This document shows positions 1-10,766 of a DNA stretch of 64,000 nucleotides, one piece after another; the stretch's first letter is position 1, and each line of letters opens with the position of its first letter. This DNA comes from Marinifaba aquimaris (GTDB lineage: Bacteria > Pseudomonadota > Gammaproteobacteria > Enterobacterales > Alteromonadaceae). The translations under genes and the position numbers were made by a program. The stretch spans positions 36,522-100,521 of the forward strand of contig NZ_JABULX010000014.1 in assembly GCF_013328345.1 (NCBI RefSeq), given 5' to 3'. Under the pieces are notes generated by a model. The model searched no databases, was not told where the DNA came from, and saw only the letters and a program-made list of their open reading frames with translations.

Positions 1-4
1 TGGA

Positions 5-3000
5 ATGCATGGTTGGTTAGTGGCACTGGCTGTTCTTGCTGTTATCTATGCCGGTGGTTTTTATCTGTTTAAGTTGTTTAGAAAAAGCCGAATAGACCCA
101 TTGCATTACCAGTTTAGCTCAAAGAAAACACGACTTATTGTGATGGCGGGTATTACCAGCGTGGCATCGATATTTTTTGTTGTGGCCTTTGTTTTTCTTG
201 GGGTGTTAAAAGACAAAATTAAAACTGAGTATCAAGGCTCGATTGAGGCGGTTAGAGATGGTGCGCAATTAACATTAAACCTTTGGGCTAATTACAAAAA
301 AGATGAAATAGAAAATATTGCCGCTAGTCCTGAAATTTTAAATTTTTCTCAGCAGTTAACGCAACTTCCCTACAACAAAACGGCTTTAACAGAAGACTTA
401 GCCCAACAAGCACTACGAGATTATGTTGCGCAATATGTGCCTTCACTAAAACTTGGGTACTTTGTGATCTCGCCGAACTACATTAGTTTGGCTTCGCGCC
501 GAGATCAAAATATCGGCAGTTACAATGTCATTGCGCAAAACTATCCCGATTTAATCGACCAAGTATTCCAACAAGGTAAAACGTTATTTATTCCGCCTGC
601 TGTTTCTAAAGTCAGTGATACGGGGTATTCCACCGCTTTTTTTGTCGCACCAGTTAAAAATACTCAAGGTCATGTCATTGCGGCGCTATCAATGCGCATT
701 GACCCTCATGCGGTATTTTCTAAGATTTTATCGACAGGACGCTTTGGCTACAGTGGTGAAACCTATGCTGTGGATAGTAATGGCCTGATGGTTAGTCATA
801 GTCGGTTCTTGGGATTTGATGATGCACAGGAGCAGTCTATTTCGACTCAAGCAGGGCTAATTGCCGCACGGGTACCGAAAGAGCACACATCATCGACACC
901 GTTTACGCTAATGGCTGAATCAGTCTCCAAAGGCAATAAATCGGGTAACTTTGACGGTTATCTCGATTACAGAGGCATCCCTGTTATTGGCTCTTGGGTT
1001 TGGGATCAAAATCTTAATATAGGTATAGCCTCTGAAATTGATTATGACGAAGCCTTTGCCTCTTTTTATCAAATCCGCTTTGTCATCATCGCCATGCTCA
1101 GCGTGTTTTTAATGATCACTGTTGGTGGTGTCATTGTCATTATGGTGATTGGTGATGCGGCTAATCGCAGTTTATTAAAAGCGAAAAAAGGGCTTGAGCA
1201 AGAAGTTGATAAACGAACAGAAGAATTGAGTCAACGAGAGAGTAAATTCCGAGGTTTATTTGAATCATCACGCGATGCGTTACTGATTTTCAGGAATCAA
1301 GAATTTATCGATTGTAACCAAGCTACGCTTAATTTATTTGGCTTTGACGATAAGTTTCAGTTTTTATCTTTCTCTCCTGTTGTGCTGTCACCACGTACTC
1401 AACTTGATGGTTCTAGCTCAATTGATGCGATGACAGATTATATTGCACAGGCTGAGCGAGATGGCTCTGTCGTGTTTGAATGGGAGTATTTACGCGACAA
1501 TATTGATAGCTTCATTTGTGAAACCTTGATTCAAGTTATCGAGTGGGAGGGGTGTACGGCACTGATGTTTGGTTTGCGCGATATCACTGCTAAAAAGCAA
1601 ACTGAGCTTGAAATAAGGCAAAATGACATTCGCTTGCAACTGGTTACCCAAGCGGCTGAGCTAGCCGATTGGCAGTGGGACCCTCATACACAGCAGCTGA
1701 CCGGCTCTAAATTACTGAAGAAAATAACCGGACTAGAGTCTGGCTATCTCGATCTTAAAAAAGACCTATTTAATCGTATTAAACGCAGTGATTTACTCGC
1801 CATCACTCCGCAAATAGAGCACTTTATGAACTCAGATGAACCTATGTGTGTCATCGAGTTTCGAATTCAACCTCAAGATGATGGTTACCGCTGGATTAAT
1901 ACGACCTTATTAAAATCCAAAGATGATGATGTCATTGTTGGGGTGTGTCAGGACATCTCAAAAATTAAAGCCGCAGAGCAACTTGCCAACGAAAGCCGTC
2001 ACCAATTAACGATGGCACTGCAAGGTGCAAAAGCAGGGACTTGGCAATGGAGTACCGTTTCCGAACATTTTGAAACTGATAAAACTTGGGCAGAATTGCT
2101 CGGCTATCAGGTTGACGAATTGCTATTGGCACATGGCATGGGTTTAGAAAGGTGGTTTGGCCTAGTTCATGAGGAAGACGTTGAGCAGGTTAAAGCTAAT
2201 TTCCAAGCGTTTTTAGCGGGCACAGAGAATGAGTATAAACAAGATTGCCGAATGTTTAGTAAGTCAGGCGAAACCTTGTGGGTAAGTATTTCTGGTAGTG
2301 CACTCACGAGGGATAGCAAAGGCCGAGTTGAAACGGTGTCAGGCTTATTGCTCAACGTAACTGAAAATATGTTGCTACAAATTGAGCTTGAGCAGTCGAT
2401 GATGCTATCTGAAATGGCCTCTGCCGAAAAAGCCTTATTGATTAATAACATCCCAGGTATCGTTTACACCTGTTTACTCGATGCTGACTGGACGATGTTA
2501 TTTATCAGTGACATGGTGGAATCTGTACTTCAGGTTAAAGCTGAAACCTTTATTCAAGGTGACAAAACGTTTGCCAGTATGGTGCATCCAGATGATTTAG
2601 CTGAAGTGGACGCTACCGTTAACAAGGCGGTAGAAGATAAAACCGTTTATACCATTGAATACCGAATGATCAGGCAAGATGGGACGGAATGCTGGGTTTA
2701 TGAGCGCGGTCAGGCATCATATGATGAAAACGGGGTTCCTCAAGTTTTACACGGTACTATTTTAGATATCACCGACCGCAAAGAGAGCGAAAAGCAGTTT
2801 CAGGCGTTGATGGAATCAGCACCTGAATGCATGATTGTGGTCAACCCAGAATCTGAAATTGTATTGGTCAATGCGTTAACTGAAACCTTATTTGGCTATA
2901 AAAAACATGAGCTTGTTGGGCAAAAGATAGAAATCCTATTACCCGAGAGCAAGCGTAGTCATCATTCAGAGTTTGTCCGTCAGTACTTCGCTAACCCGAG

Positions 3001-5398
3001 TGTACGAATGATGGGCAGTGGTATGGAGCTGCTAGCTTGCCATAAAAATGATTTTGATTTTCCAGTGGAGGTCAGTTTAAGTCCACTCGAAACTGCACAA
3101 GGAATACTCGTTTGTGCCGCTGTTCGCGACATTACGGAACGCAAGCTTTCTGAGCAAGAGTTATTGGAAGCAAAAGAAGCAGCAGAATTAGCGACGCAGG
3201 CAAAATCTGATTTCTTGGCGAACATGTCACATGAAATCCGAACTCCAATGAATGCCATTATCGGTATGAGCCACCTTGCACTTCAGCAAGAATTGAATAA
3301 CAAAGCGCGTAATTATGTCGATAAGGTACACCTTAGTGCGCAATCTTTGTTGGGGATTATCAATGACATTCTCGACTTTTCTAAAATTGAAGCCGGCAAG
3401 TTAAGTATTGAAGCGGTCAGCTTCACACTTGATGAATTGTTAGATCACTTCAGCAATATGCTCAGCCTAAAAGCGTCACAAAATGATATTGAACTGCTGA
3501 TTGATGTACCTGCTAATATTCCCAATAACCTGATTGGTGACCCGTTGCGCTTAAAACAAGTGTTAATTAACCTAGGCTCGAATGCGGTGAAATTCACTGA
3601 ACACGGTGAAGTGAGGCTCAAGGTGCGCGTTATTGAAACACGTGATAAACGCATTATGCTGCAATTTGAAGTCAAGGACTCTGGTATTGGTATGAATCCG
3701 AAACAGCAAAAATCACTATTCCAAGCTTTCTCTCAAGCGGATAGTTCAACTACACGCAAATATGGCGGTACGGGTTTAGGATTAGCCATTTCTAAAACAC
3801 TGGTCGAGTTGATGGGCGGTAAAATTAGAGTTGAAAGTGCTGTAGGAGAAGGTTCTAACTTTATCTTTACCTGTGATTTAGGGTTAGCTGAACAAACCGA
3901 ATCTCAGCGCTTAGTACTGCCCGCTCAGTTATCTGACTTAAGCGTGTTAGTTGTTGATGATAATGAAAGCGCACGCGATATTTTTAAAGAAATCCTACAA
4001 AGCTTTGGTTATCAAGTCAGGTTGGCCAGCTCAGGTGCTGATGCGCTCAGCCATATTAATCAAGCCGAGCAGGCTTTTGATGTCTTGCTGATTGATTGGA
4101 TGATGCCAGAGATGAGCGGTTTGCAATTGTTAGAAGCCATTCACCAAAGACAACTTGCCGCTGATAGTAAGTTAGTCATGATGACGGCGTATGACGCGCA
4201 AGAAATGGCACAAACTGCCAATAAACAAGGGTTAGCTTACGATGCCATCTTAAACAAACCGACAAACGCCTCGCATTTATATGAGGCCATTGTTGAAGCA
4301 TATGGCCGTGTCATTGTCAGTGACCAGCCCATTGCAGCTAATAATGATGGTGATTGGGGTCACTTAGCTGGTAAACAAATTTTATTGGTCGAAGATAATG
4401 AATTTAACCAAGAATTGGCTACCGATTTATTGGAGTCTGAAGGTTTGATTGTGACGCTAGCAGAGAATGGCCAAGAAGCGGTAGATATCCTAGAGCAACA
4501 GCGCTTTGATTTGGTCTTAATGGATTGCCAAATGCCTGTTATGGACGGTTTTGCCGCCACTGAAAAATTAAGAGAGCGACCAGAATTGGATGACTTGCCC
4601 ATCATAGCTATGACGGCCAATGTGATGGCGTCTGATATTGAAAAAACGGCTAAAGCGGGTATGAACGATCACATCGGCAAACCGATTGATGTCAATGTGC
4701 TCTTTTCTACTATGGCAAAATGGTTGCCAGCCAACGAGCACGCGAATCAAAAAGCGCAAACACAAGTGCGAGATATGACAAAACGCATCCCTGTGTTTAC
4801 TCGCTTAGATGTCGACAGAGCATTGACTATTGTCGGGGGTAAGTTGGCTCTATATGAAAAGCTATTGAAACGTTTTGTGGACAGTAATGAAAATTGGTTT
4901 GATGACTATCAAGTTGCTGATGTTGAAACTAAAACCCGTATCGCACATTCAATTAAAGGCATCGCAGGAAATTTAGGAGCCAAAGACGTTCAGCGTTTAG
5001 CTGGTGAATTAGAAGCACTTTGGGATTCACACAATGCTTCTGCAGGTTCACCAGATAGTGATGCAAAAACTACAGAAGTGGAGCATGCATTGGTTGCTGA
5101 AATTAGTTTGGTGATAGGCGAAATAAAAGCTCACTTTAATCAATTAGAGGCTGAGCATAACCCAGCAGCTGACGGTACAGAGGTGCCTAAAGAAGTATTG
5201 ATTAAACAGGTCAATGAGTTAATTGTATTAATCGATGATTTTGATTCCAAAGCAATGGATATGCTTGAAGAATTAGCTGCCCATATGCGAGGTGAGGCCC
5301 ATCATCAAGCCTTGGTTGATGCCAATGATAAATTACAAAGCTTTGAATATGATGAGGCACTTGAGGTATTAAAAGACTTATTAGTAAAGCTGGATTAA
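5..5398 (+). CDS. Hybrid sensor histidine kinase with dCache-like sensor, PAS repeats, two receiver domains and HPt
   Basis: A large inner-membrane phosphorelay protein of 1797 residues. It has a short N-terminal membrane segment (about 4-22), a second at about 45-70, an extracytoplasmic region that looks like a dCache sensor (about 75-350), and a further membrane segment at about 355-385. Several PAS/PAC modules follow (about 410-1050). The kinase core has the H-box SHEIRTP with His near residue 1076, then a HATPase domain with the [10 protein letters not shown]-box. Two receiver domains follow, with phosphoacceptor Asp near 1364 (LLIDWMMPE) and 1507 ([11 protein letters not shown]). A C-terminal HPt domain has HSIKG with His near 1648. 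All catalytic residues look intact, so it should run a complete His-Asp-His relay; the ligand and output partner are unknown. The ATG lies only 4 bases from the window edge, so the true start could be further upstream. A strong terminator follows the gene. Confidence 0.93.
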   Translation: MHGWLVALAVLAVIYAGGFYLFKLFRKSRIDPLHYQFSSKKTRLIVMAGITSVASIFFVVAFVFLGVLKDKIKTEYQGSIEAVRDGAQLTLNLWANYKKDEIENIAASPEILNFSQQLTQLPYNKTALTEDLAQQALRDYVAQYVPSLKLGYFVISPNYISLASRRDQNIGSYNVIAQNYPDLIDQVFQQGKTLFIPPAVSKVSDTGYSTAFFVAPVKNTQGHVIAALSMRIDPHAVFSKILSTGRFGYSGETYAVDSNGLMVSHSRFLGFDDAQEQSISTQAGLIAARVPKEHTSSTPFTLMAESVSKGNKSGNFDGYLDYRGIPVIGSWVWDQNLNIGIASEIDYDEAFASFYQIRFVIIAMLSVFLMITVGGVIVIMVIGDAANRSLLKAKKGLEQEVDKRTEELSQRESKFRGLFESSRDALLIFRNQEFIDCNQATLNLFGFDDKFQFLSFSPVVLSPRTQLDGSSSIDAMTDYIAQAERDGSVVFEWEYLRDNIDSFICETLIQVIEWEGCTALMFGLRDITAKKQTELEIRQNDIRLQLVTQAAELADWQWDPHTQQLTGSKLLKKITGLESGYLDLKKDLFNRIKRSDLLAITPQIEHFMNSDEPMCVIEFRIQPQDDGYRWINTTLLKSKDDDVIVGVCQDISKIKAAEQLANESRHQLTMALQGAKAGTWQWSTVSEHFETDKTWAELLGYQVDELLLAHGMGLERWFGLVHEEDVEQVKANFQAFLAGTENEYKQDCRMFSKSGETLWVSISGSALTRDSKGRVETVSGLLLNVTENMLLQIELEQSMMLSEMASAEKALLINNIPGIVYTCLLDADWTMLFISDMVESVLQVKAETFIQGDKTFASMVHPDDLAEVDATVNKAVEDKTVYTIEYRMIRQDGTECWVYERGQASYDENGVPQVLHGTILDITDRKESEKQFQALMESAPECMIVVNPESEIVLVNALTETLFGYKKHELVGQKIEILLPESKRSHHSEFVRQYFANPSVRMMGSGMELLACHKNDFDFPVEVSLSPLETAQGILVCAAVRDITERKLSEQELLEAKEAAELATQAKSDFLANMSHEIRTPMNAIIGMSHLALQQELNNKARNYVDKVHLSAQSLLGIINDILDFSKIEAGKLSIEAVSFTLDELLDHFSNMLSLKASQNDIELLIDVPANIPNNLIGDPLRLKQVLINLGSNAVKFTEHGEVRLKVRVIETRDKRIMLQFEVKDSGIGMNPKQQKSLFQAFSQADSSTTRKYGGTGLGLAISKTLVELMGGKIRVESAVGEGSNFIFTCDLGLAEQTESQRLVLPAQLSDLSVLVVDDNESARDIFKEILQSFGYQVRLASSGADALSHINQAEQAFDVLLIDWMMPEMSGLQLLEAIHQRQLAADSKLVMMTAYDAQEMAQTANKQGLAYDAILNKPTNASHLYEAIVEAYGRVIVSDQPIAANNDGDWGHLAGKQILLVEDNEFNQELATDLLESEGLIVTLAENGQEAVDILEQQRFDLVLMDCQMPVMDGFAATEKLRERPELDDLPIIAMTANVMASDIEKTAKAGMNDHIGKPIDVNVLFSTMAKWLPANEHANQKAQTQVRDMTKRIPVFTRLDVDRALTIVGGKLALYEKLLKRFVDSNENWFDDYQVADVETKTRIAHSIKGIAGNLGAKDVQRLAGELEALWDSHNASAGSPDSDAKTTEVEHALVAEISLVIGEIKAHFNQLEAEHNPAADGTEVPKEVLIKQVNELIVLIDDFDSKAMDMLEELAAHMRGEAHHQALVDANDKLQSFEYDEALEVLKDLLVKLD

Positions 5399-5413
5399 TA
5401 CCCTTGTTCAACC

Positions 5414-5447
5414 AAGATAAAAGCCGCTAAAAAGCGGCTTTTATCTT
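5414..5447. terminator. Bidirectional rho-independent terminator
   Basis: A perfect 15-bp inverted repeat (AAGATAAAAGCCGCT, loop AAAA, then its complement) lies between two convergent genes. A-rich and T-rich arm bases on both sides let it serve the hybrid kinase on the plus strand and the TonB receptor on the minus strand. Confidence 0.9.
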
Positions 5448-5470
5448 ACTATTATTAAGCGTTATTCTGA

Positions 5471-7810
5471 TTAGAACTCTGCTGTAATACTCAAGCTAGC
5501 TTGGCGAGCTGAGCCTAATTGGTGCTGGCCATAGCTTGTCATCATGCCAAGGTCATCTGGGTTATTAAAGTAAGTTGAAATGTACTCGTCGTCTAATAAG
5601 TTCTTCACATCTAGACGAATTGTATATTTGTCATCCCACACATAACCAACTGCTGTATTGATAATAAAACGCGCGTCATTTTCAGGGTTTGGCTCGTATT
5701 GAGACGGTTGCAATGATAACTCTGGGTCTAAATAGGCACGAGAGCTATCGACATAACTTGCAGCAAGGTTTGCAAATAAACCTGAATCAAACTCGTAGTT
5801 AGCCGTTAAATTGGCTGTTAACTCCGGAGAGTCGGTAAATGCTTGGCCTGCGTAATCTTTAATGGAGCCATCGGCTGCGACATACTCAAACTTTTTAAAT
5901 TCGGTATCGGCATAACCAATACCAGCCACAATCGATAATTGATTTGTTGGATAGTAGAAAGCTTCTATTTCAAAACCTTTTAACTCCGACTCGCCGCTAT
6001 TTACCACTTCAGTATCGAAGTTACCTGCGTCACCTTGAACTGAAATTTGTTGATCTGTCCAATCAATAAAGTAGACGTTGGTATTTAGCATGAGTTCGCC
6101 ATCTAACCAGACTGAACGCAAAGAAAATTCATAGTTGTTCGTGTATTCTGGTTCATAGCTGTAGTTATAACCTTTAGCTGTGTTGTAGCCAACACCACCA
6201 GAGCGATATGCTTTTTGGAAGACAAAACTAGCATTGAGATCTTCACTCACGTTGTAAGTTACACCTAACTTAGGTAGCCAAGCATCAAAATCTTCACTCT
6301 CTGGTACAATAGTTGAAGTAGCAGCACTTGCGAGCCCTACTAACCTACCATTAATCCCTTGAATAATGGCATTGATCGGTGTTGGGAAATCAGCTGCGTT
6401 AGGCAGTTGGTTATTAATTGAATAAACACTCGAATTACCATTTTCTTGCTCTTCTTGATCGTGTCTAAGGCCTGCCAATAAATCCCATTGCTCATTGATA
6501 GACCATTTCATATCTGCATAAATTGCCATAGTTTCTGAACCTTGCTCTTGGCTCGTTTCAAAACCTAGTTTAACCGGGTCAATATCAGGGTAAAGCGGTA
6601 CTACCATGGCGGCAATTTCTGCTGGCAAGCCAAAGCCTCCCATTTCTGCTGGTGCTGTTAGCAATACATCTATCGGCGGTAACCCCAAGCCAGCAAAGGT
6701 GATTAAACGCTCACCCGTTGCCTTGTCATCTTTTAAATCTAATTCTGAATAATAGATACCTGAAACGAGTTCTAACTCATCATTTTCATAAACTAAGCGC
6801 AATTCTTGGCTCACGGTTTCTGAGGTCGTGACATAGGCATTATCAGCTGTGATCGTGGTAGGTTGCATATCACCATCCCAGTTGTAGCTGTAATCAGAGT
6901 CGTTGTATGTGGTAATCGATTGAACTGATAAGTTAGGCGTAATTTGCCAATCGAGTTCTAGGTTGAAAATATCGGTTTCGGTTTTTTCCCAAATATCCGA
7001 GTTAAACTGTGTTTTGCGATCAAATGGATCTTCACCGAAATTGTATTGAACGTACTGAAAACCAACTTCGTGATCAGTTGAGTTGACTGTTAACAAAGCA
7101 GAAAAATCATCAGATGGTTCAAACAATAATTTAAAGCGCGCAGTTTGACCATCTTGATCATTCGACTTTTCATTACGCGTAATATTCTCAATATCGCCGT
7201 CTAAGTTTTTATCTTCCAGTGATACGCGAAAAGCTAACTTGTCTTCAACTAGTTCACCACCGCCAGCAATTGCAAACTCTTGTTGGCCATTTTCACCTAA
7301 GGTGATCTTGGCTTTACCGCCCCATTCATAAGTAGGGTCTTGGGTGCGAAGCATGATGGCACCAGCAAGCGAGTTTTGGCCTTGCATTGTTGATTGTGCA
7401 CCACGGAAAACTTCAACTTGAGCTAAATCCCAAACTGATTGCGTGCCCATTTTTACCACACGAAAAGGCATAGGAGCGCCATCAACATAGATACTGGTCA
7501 GTACACCTGTGCCGCCGCCTGATACGTTTGAATAGTTAATACCGCGAATGCTAAAACCTTGGTTTAAATCACCAGAGATATTTGGTACTAGTGTGTATAA
7601 ATCATTGATGTTTTGGATATTTTGAACTTCAATATCTTTGCCTGACACTATGCCTACACTGTTTGCGGTTTCGTGTAAGCTGCGATCAATTTTTTGACCG
7701 TAAACGACGATATTTTCGATTTTTTCAACGTCGTCATCTGCCATGACAAAAGGAGACTGCATAGCACAGGCAAGGCCAAGCGCTATCTTACTAATTTTCA
7801 TTGGTTTCAT
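5471..7810 (-). CDS. TonB-dependent outer-membrane receptor
   Basis: A 779-residue outer-membrane receptor. A signal peptide ends at about Ala24 (PFVMA). A TonB-box-like segment (ENIVVYGQK) precedes the plug domain at about 45-150, which includes VEVFRGAQSTMQGQNSLAG. The remainder is a beta-barrel that ends in the terminal Phe typical of outer-membrane proteins (LSITAEF). Such receptors take up ligands such as iron-siderophores, haem, cobalamin, glycans or zinc complexes using TonB-ExbBD energy. The sequence alone does not identify the ligand. A Fur-like site about 50 bp upstream favours an iron-related ligand, while the COG0523 GTPase gene just upstream with a Zur-type box raises the alternative of zinc. 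The two genes are co-oriented and 159 bp apart, and the receptor probably has its own promoter. Confidence 0.93.
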   Translation of the reverse strand: MKPMKISKIALGLACAMQSPFVMADDDVEKIENIVVYGQKIDRSLHETANSVGIVSGKDIEVQNIQNINDLYTLVPNISGDLNQGFSIRGINYSNVSGGGTGVLTSIYVDGAPMPFRVVKMGTQSVWDLAQVEVFRGAQSTMQGQNSLAGAIMLRTQDPTYEWGGKAKITLGENGQQEFAIAGGGELVEDKLAFRVSLEDKNLDGDIENITRNEKSNDQDGQTARFKLLFEPSDDFSALLTVNSTDHEVGFQYVQYNFGEDPFDRKTQFNSDIWEKTETDIFNLELDWQITPNLSVQSITTYNDSDYSYNWDGDMQPTTITADNAYVTTSETVSQELRLVYENDELELVSGIYYSELDLKDDKATGERLITFAGLGLPPIDVLLTAPAEMGGFGLPAEIAAMVVPLYPDIDPVKLGFETSQEQGSETMAIYADMKWSINEQWDLLAGLRHDQEEQENGNSSVYSINNQLPNAADFPTPINAIIQGINGRLVGLASAATSTIVPESEDFDAWLPKLGVTYNVSEDLNASFVFQKAYRSGGVGYNTAKGYNYSYEPEYTNNYEFSLRSVWLDGELMLNTNVYFIDWTDQQISVQGDAGNFDTEVVNSGESELKGFEIEAFYYPTNQLSIVAGIGYADTEFKKFEYVAADGSIKDYAGQAFTDSPELTANLTANYEFDSGLFANLAASYVDSSRAYLDPELSLQPSQYEPNPENDARFIINTAVGYVWDDKYTIRLDVKNLLDDEYISTYFNNPDDLGMMTSYGQHQLGSARQASLSITAEF

Positions 7811-7860
7811 AATTATACTTTTAGATGTGATTGGAATTAAATTGAAATACTATTGTTATT

Positions 7861-7879
7861 CTAAATAATAATCACTATC
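7861..7879 (-). promoter_or_regulatory. Candidate Fur box upstream of the TonB receptor
   Basis: This 19-bp stretch matches the classical Fur consensus (GATAATGATAATCATTATC) at 14 of 19 positions by my alignment. Its core is AATAATCACTATC. It lies about 50 bp upstream of the receptor start, where a repressor would block transcription. This is a pattern match only. Confidence 0.5.
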
Positions 7880-7969
7880 GTTTGCAATGATGGGGTTTTG
7901 TGCTACGGGGTAAGGGATGTCTGGCAAACCAGTAAAGTAATACACTGGTTTGCTACTTGGATGTGGGTT

Positions 7970-8965
7970 TTAAGAGGTGAGTTGGCAGCTAAATAATGCG
8001 TCTTGCCAATTGTCGCTGGCTGTTTTGGCAATGATTTCAATTCGGCTTTCAGCAGCTTCATCTAGTTCATATTCGGTTAAGCCATCTTTATCTTTGTTGT
8101 AGCCAAAAATACCATCTGAGGTGATAAAAACGGCTTTTATGCGCTCTGCCTGCAATTCAAATAGCCACTTTTGTAGGGCATGACGATGAAATATAAAGCT
8201 GGGATTAAAACGCCAACCTGAACTGAAGAAGCCTTCACCTTCATTATCTAAACGCAAAAAACCACTCTCTGGTAATGCTGCTTCATCAACTGATTCAGTC
8301 GTTTGTTGTTGATTAGATGCTTGGTTGAGCGCAAGCTTTTTGCGTTTGATAAATGCCGACGTTTGATTAATTTGGCTGAAGTCGATTTGGCCGTGGTCAG
8401 TAAATATTAATTGTTTGTCGCCAAAGCGTTTGAGGTAATCTTCGAGTGCTTGATTGTCACTGGGCTGATACAAATCAGCTTTGTGGCCTATGATGATATC
8501 TGCGATGTCTATTTGTTGATTGAAAATCTCGTGTTGGGTATAGCGTTCATCTGCTAAATTACGGGCGTCAACCAGAGTGACAGTGCTTTGTAGCTTAAGA
8601 ATTCCTTGGTAGTAGTCGTTGGTCAGTTTATCCAACACTTCTATTGGGTGGCCTAAACCACTGGGTTCAATCAGTAAGCGGTCGGGTTTAGCTTCAGATA
8701 AAAGCTGGTTAAGCGCTATTTGCATAGGCAAACCAGATACACAACACATGCAGCCACCGGGTACTTCTCGCATGTAAATTTGTTGCCCTGATGTTTGCCC
8801 ACTTATCAATGCCCCATCTACACCTACTTGACCAAATTCATTGACCAATACTGCCCAGTTCTCATTTTCTGGTTTATTTTTTAATAAAGCGAGAATAGCA
8901 GTGGTTTTTCCTGAGCCTAAAAAGCCAGTAATGATATGGGTAGGGATTGGGCGACTTATCTTCAT
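7970..8965 (-). CDS. COG0523 (CobW/ZNG1-type) metal-chaperone GTPase, probably zinc-linked
   Basis: A 331-residue G3E-family GTPase. The P-loop GFLGSGKTT is at residues 14-22. The family's metal-binding motif GGCMCC gives Cys72, Cys74 and Cys75. EPSGLGHP is the family's switch-region motif. The guanine-specificity motif reads GHKAD rather than the usual NKxD, a small deviation worth noting. A CobW C-terminal-like domain occupies about 230-325. Members of this family insert or deliver metals (zinc, cobalt, nickel) to client proteins. A perfect Zur-type palindrome directly upstream points to expression under zinc starvation and hence a zinc role, as for other Zur-controlled COG0523 proteins. 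It lies just upstream of the TonB receptor gene on the same strand. Confidence 0.9.
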   Translation of the reverse strand: MKISRPIPTHIITGFLGSGKTTAILALLKNKPENENWAVLVNEFGQVGVDGALISGQTSGQQIYMREVPGGCMCCVSGLPMQIALNQLLSEAKPDRLLIEPSGLGHPIEVLDKLTNDYYQGILKLQSTVTLVDARNLADERYTQHEIFNQQIDIADIIIGHKADLYQPSDNQALEDYLKRFGDKQLIFTDHGQIDFSQINQTSAFIKRKKLALNQASNQQQTTESVDEAALPESGFLRLDNEGEGFFSSGWRFNPSFIFHRHALQKWLFELQAERIKAVFITSDGIFGYNKDKDGLTEYELDEAAESRIEIIAKTASDNWQDALFSCQLTS

Positions 8966-8983
8966 TTTAATACTCAGAAGTTT

Positions 8984-9006
8984 AAAATGTTACATTGTAA
9001 CATTTT
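8984..9006 (-). promoter_or_regulatory. Zur-type operator (perfect palindrome)
   Basis: Two perfectly complementary 11-bp arms, AAAATGTTACA and TGTAACATTTT, are separated by one base. The arms match the published gammaproteobacterial Zur signal (GAAATGTTATA and mirror) at nearly every position. The site starts 19 bp upstream of the COG0523 GTPase start codon, a suitable place for zinc-dependent repression. Confidence 0.82.
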
Positions 9007-9193
9007 GTTTAATTTCTGCTAATGCAACATAAGCATTAGTATATCTTTTCATAGCTCTTTTTTACTCAAAATTTTGGTGGACAGTATTGTTTACATTCTG
9101 TGGGTAAGAAAACTGTCTGTGCAATAATGTGGCAGGTATTGTTTGCTAAACTTTTATTTCGCATTAAGGTTTTAGGTTTGGCAGGCATAAGTT

Positions 9194-10681
9194 TTGAAGT
9201 CACGGAAGCAAGTACATAAAGATGATCGGCTCAAGTATTGCTATTTCATCTGGTTTCACTTGTTGCTTTGTTGTCTTGTGATATCTCCTACCTCTGCAAA
9301 CCCTTCTGATATTGTTCTTGAACCCCCTCCTATTACAACTCAGCCTGATAAGCTAATCGTAGTTAATTCTAAAGCGTGGAAGCCTTATTCTTATCTAACC
9401 GCTGATGGCGAACCTGCCGGTATTTTAGTTGATTTTTGGCGTGAATATGGGCGCTTACACAATGTTGATATCGAGTTTTATCTGACCGATTGGCATGAAT
9501 CGCTACAAGCGGTCAAGGTAGGAAAAGCCGATGTTCATGCCGGGCTTGTTTATTCTGAACCTAGAGATCAGTTTTTGGATTTTGGCTCGGCAATTATGGC
9601 ATTAGAGACTGAAATTTACCTCAGCAAGCATGCGGTGACGGTGAATGTTAGCCAAGCGCTATTGGGTGAAAACAAAGCTGAAGTTGGTGTAGTACGTGAC
9701 TCGTTTGAAGCGTACAAGATGAATAAAATTTACCCTAATGCCAAAATCAAAAGCTTCGACAATAACGAACTCATGTTTCAAGCCGTCACACAAAAGCAAA
9801 TAGAGCTTTTTGTAGCAGATAGCCTAGTGGCTAACTTCTATTTGAGTTTGACTGAGAATCGCGATTACTACTTTCCCGTACAACATTTATATGACCAAGA
9901 TATTCGAATCGCGGTGAGCGACAATAGTCATCATTCCATTGAATTGATATCAGAGCGCTTCGATCAAATTAGTGACGCAGAAAGAGAGCGTATTCACTAT
10001 CGCTGGAGTCAAGTTGAAACGGTTTATCCTAAGTTTTTTATTCCTTTATCGATATTACTGTTTTTAGTGGCGGTGTTTTATCACGTTCGATCGCTTAAAC
10101 GTACGGTGATTTTAAAAACGCAGCAGCTCAAATTAGCAAATGAACAACTAAAAGAGTTAAGCCTGACCGATCCGTTAACTCAGGTACACAACAGGCGGTT
10201 TTTTATGGAGCAGCTAGCTAAAAACGACTACTGCCAGTATTCGTTAACTGTGATGATTTTAGATTTGGATGACTTTAAGAGTATTAACGATCATTACGGG
10301 CATTGTTTTGGCGATCATGTATTACGGTCAGTTGCACAAACGTTGAAATCAGTCTTACCTGAGCAAGCTACTTTGGCGAGGATAGGCGGAGAAGAGTTTG
10401 CCGTCATCATCAGCCACCTCAATGAAAATACAAGCCGTCAACTGGCTGAGAAAGTTTGTCGCACTGTTAATCAAGTCCATATCAAACAGCAAGAAATAGA
10501 GCTTGTTGTGAGCTGTAGTTTAGGCTGCGTTTTTTATTCGAGCTTAAATTGTTCTGCCGAAATTAATGATGCTGATCAGTTGATGTACCGAGCAAAAAGC
10601 CAAGGGAAAAACCAAGTGTGTTTTAGTCACGCAATGGCCACAAAGGAGCTACAGCAAGGTATTCCTGAGCGTGCATTGTAA
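9194..10681 (+). CDS. Diguanylate cyclase with periplasmic solute-binding (SBP_bac_3) sensor
   Basis: A 495-residue protein. A signal or anchor segment (about 15-35) leads into a periplasmic solute-binding domain of the bacterial extracellular type 3 family (about 50-275; LIVVNSKAWKPYSY resembles its first strand). A membrane helix follows at about 278-297, then a GGDEF domain (about 328-485) with active-site motif GGEEF and DLDDFKSINDHYG. No RxxD inhibitory site is visible five residues before GGEEF. It should make cyclic-di-GMP in response to a periplasmic small molecule, perhaps an amino acid. The only available start is TTG: an in-frame TAA lies two codons upstream and no ATG occurs before the signal segment. 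A strong terminator follows. Confidence 0.88.
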   Translation: MKSRKQVHKDDRLKYCYFIWFHLLLCCLVISPTSANPSDIVLEPPPITTQPDKLIVVNSKAWKPYSYLTADGEPAGILVDFWREYGRLHNVDIEFYLTDWHESLQAVKVGKADVHAGLVYSEPRDQFLDFGSAIMALETEIYLSKHAVTVNVSQALLGENKAEVGVVRDSFEAYKMNKIYPNAKIKSFDNNELMFQAVTQKQIELFVADSLVANFYLSLTENRDYYFPVQHLYDQDIRIAVSDNSHHSIELISERFDQISDAERERIHYRWSQVETVYPKFFIPLSILLFLVAVFYHVRSLKRTVILKTQQLKLANEQLKELSLTDPLTQVHNRRFFMEQLAKNDYCQYSLTVMILDLDDFKSINDHYGHCFGDHVLRSVAQTLKSVLPEQATLARIGGEEFAVIISHLNENTSRQLAEKVCRTVNQVHIKQQEIELVVSCSLGCVFYSSLNCSAEINDADQLMYRAKSQGKNQVCFSHAMATKELQQGIPERAL

Positions 10682-10712
10682 ATAACGATGATTTTATTAA
10701 TGGATAAAAAGC

Positions 10713-10740
10713 ATAAAGGCCTGTGAAAACAGGCCTTTAT
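10713..10740. terminator. Bidirectional rho-independent terminator
   Basis: A perfect 12-bp stem (ATAAAGGCCTGT, loop GAAA, then its complement) lies between the convergent diguanylate cyclase and ssb genes. Confidence 0.88.
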
Positions 10741-10766
10741 CATTATGAATTTTGTTAAAGCTAAGC

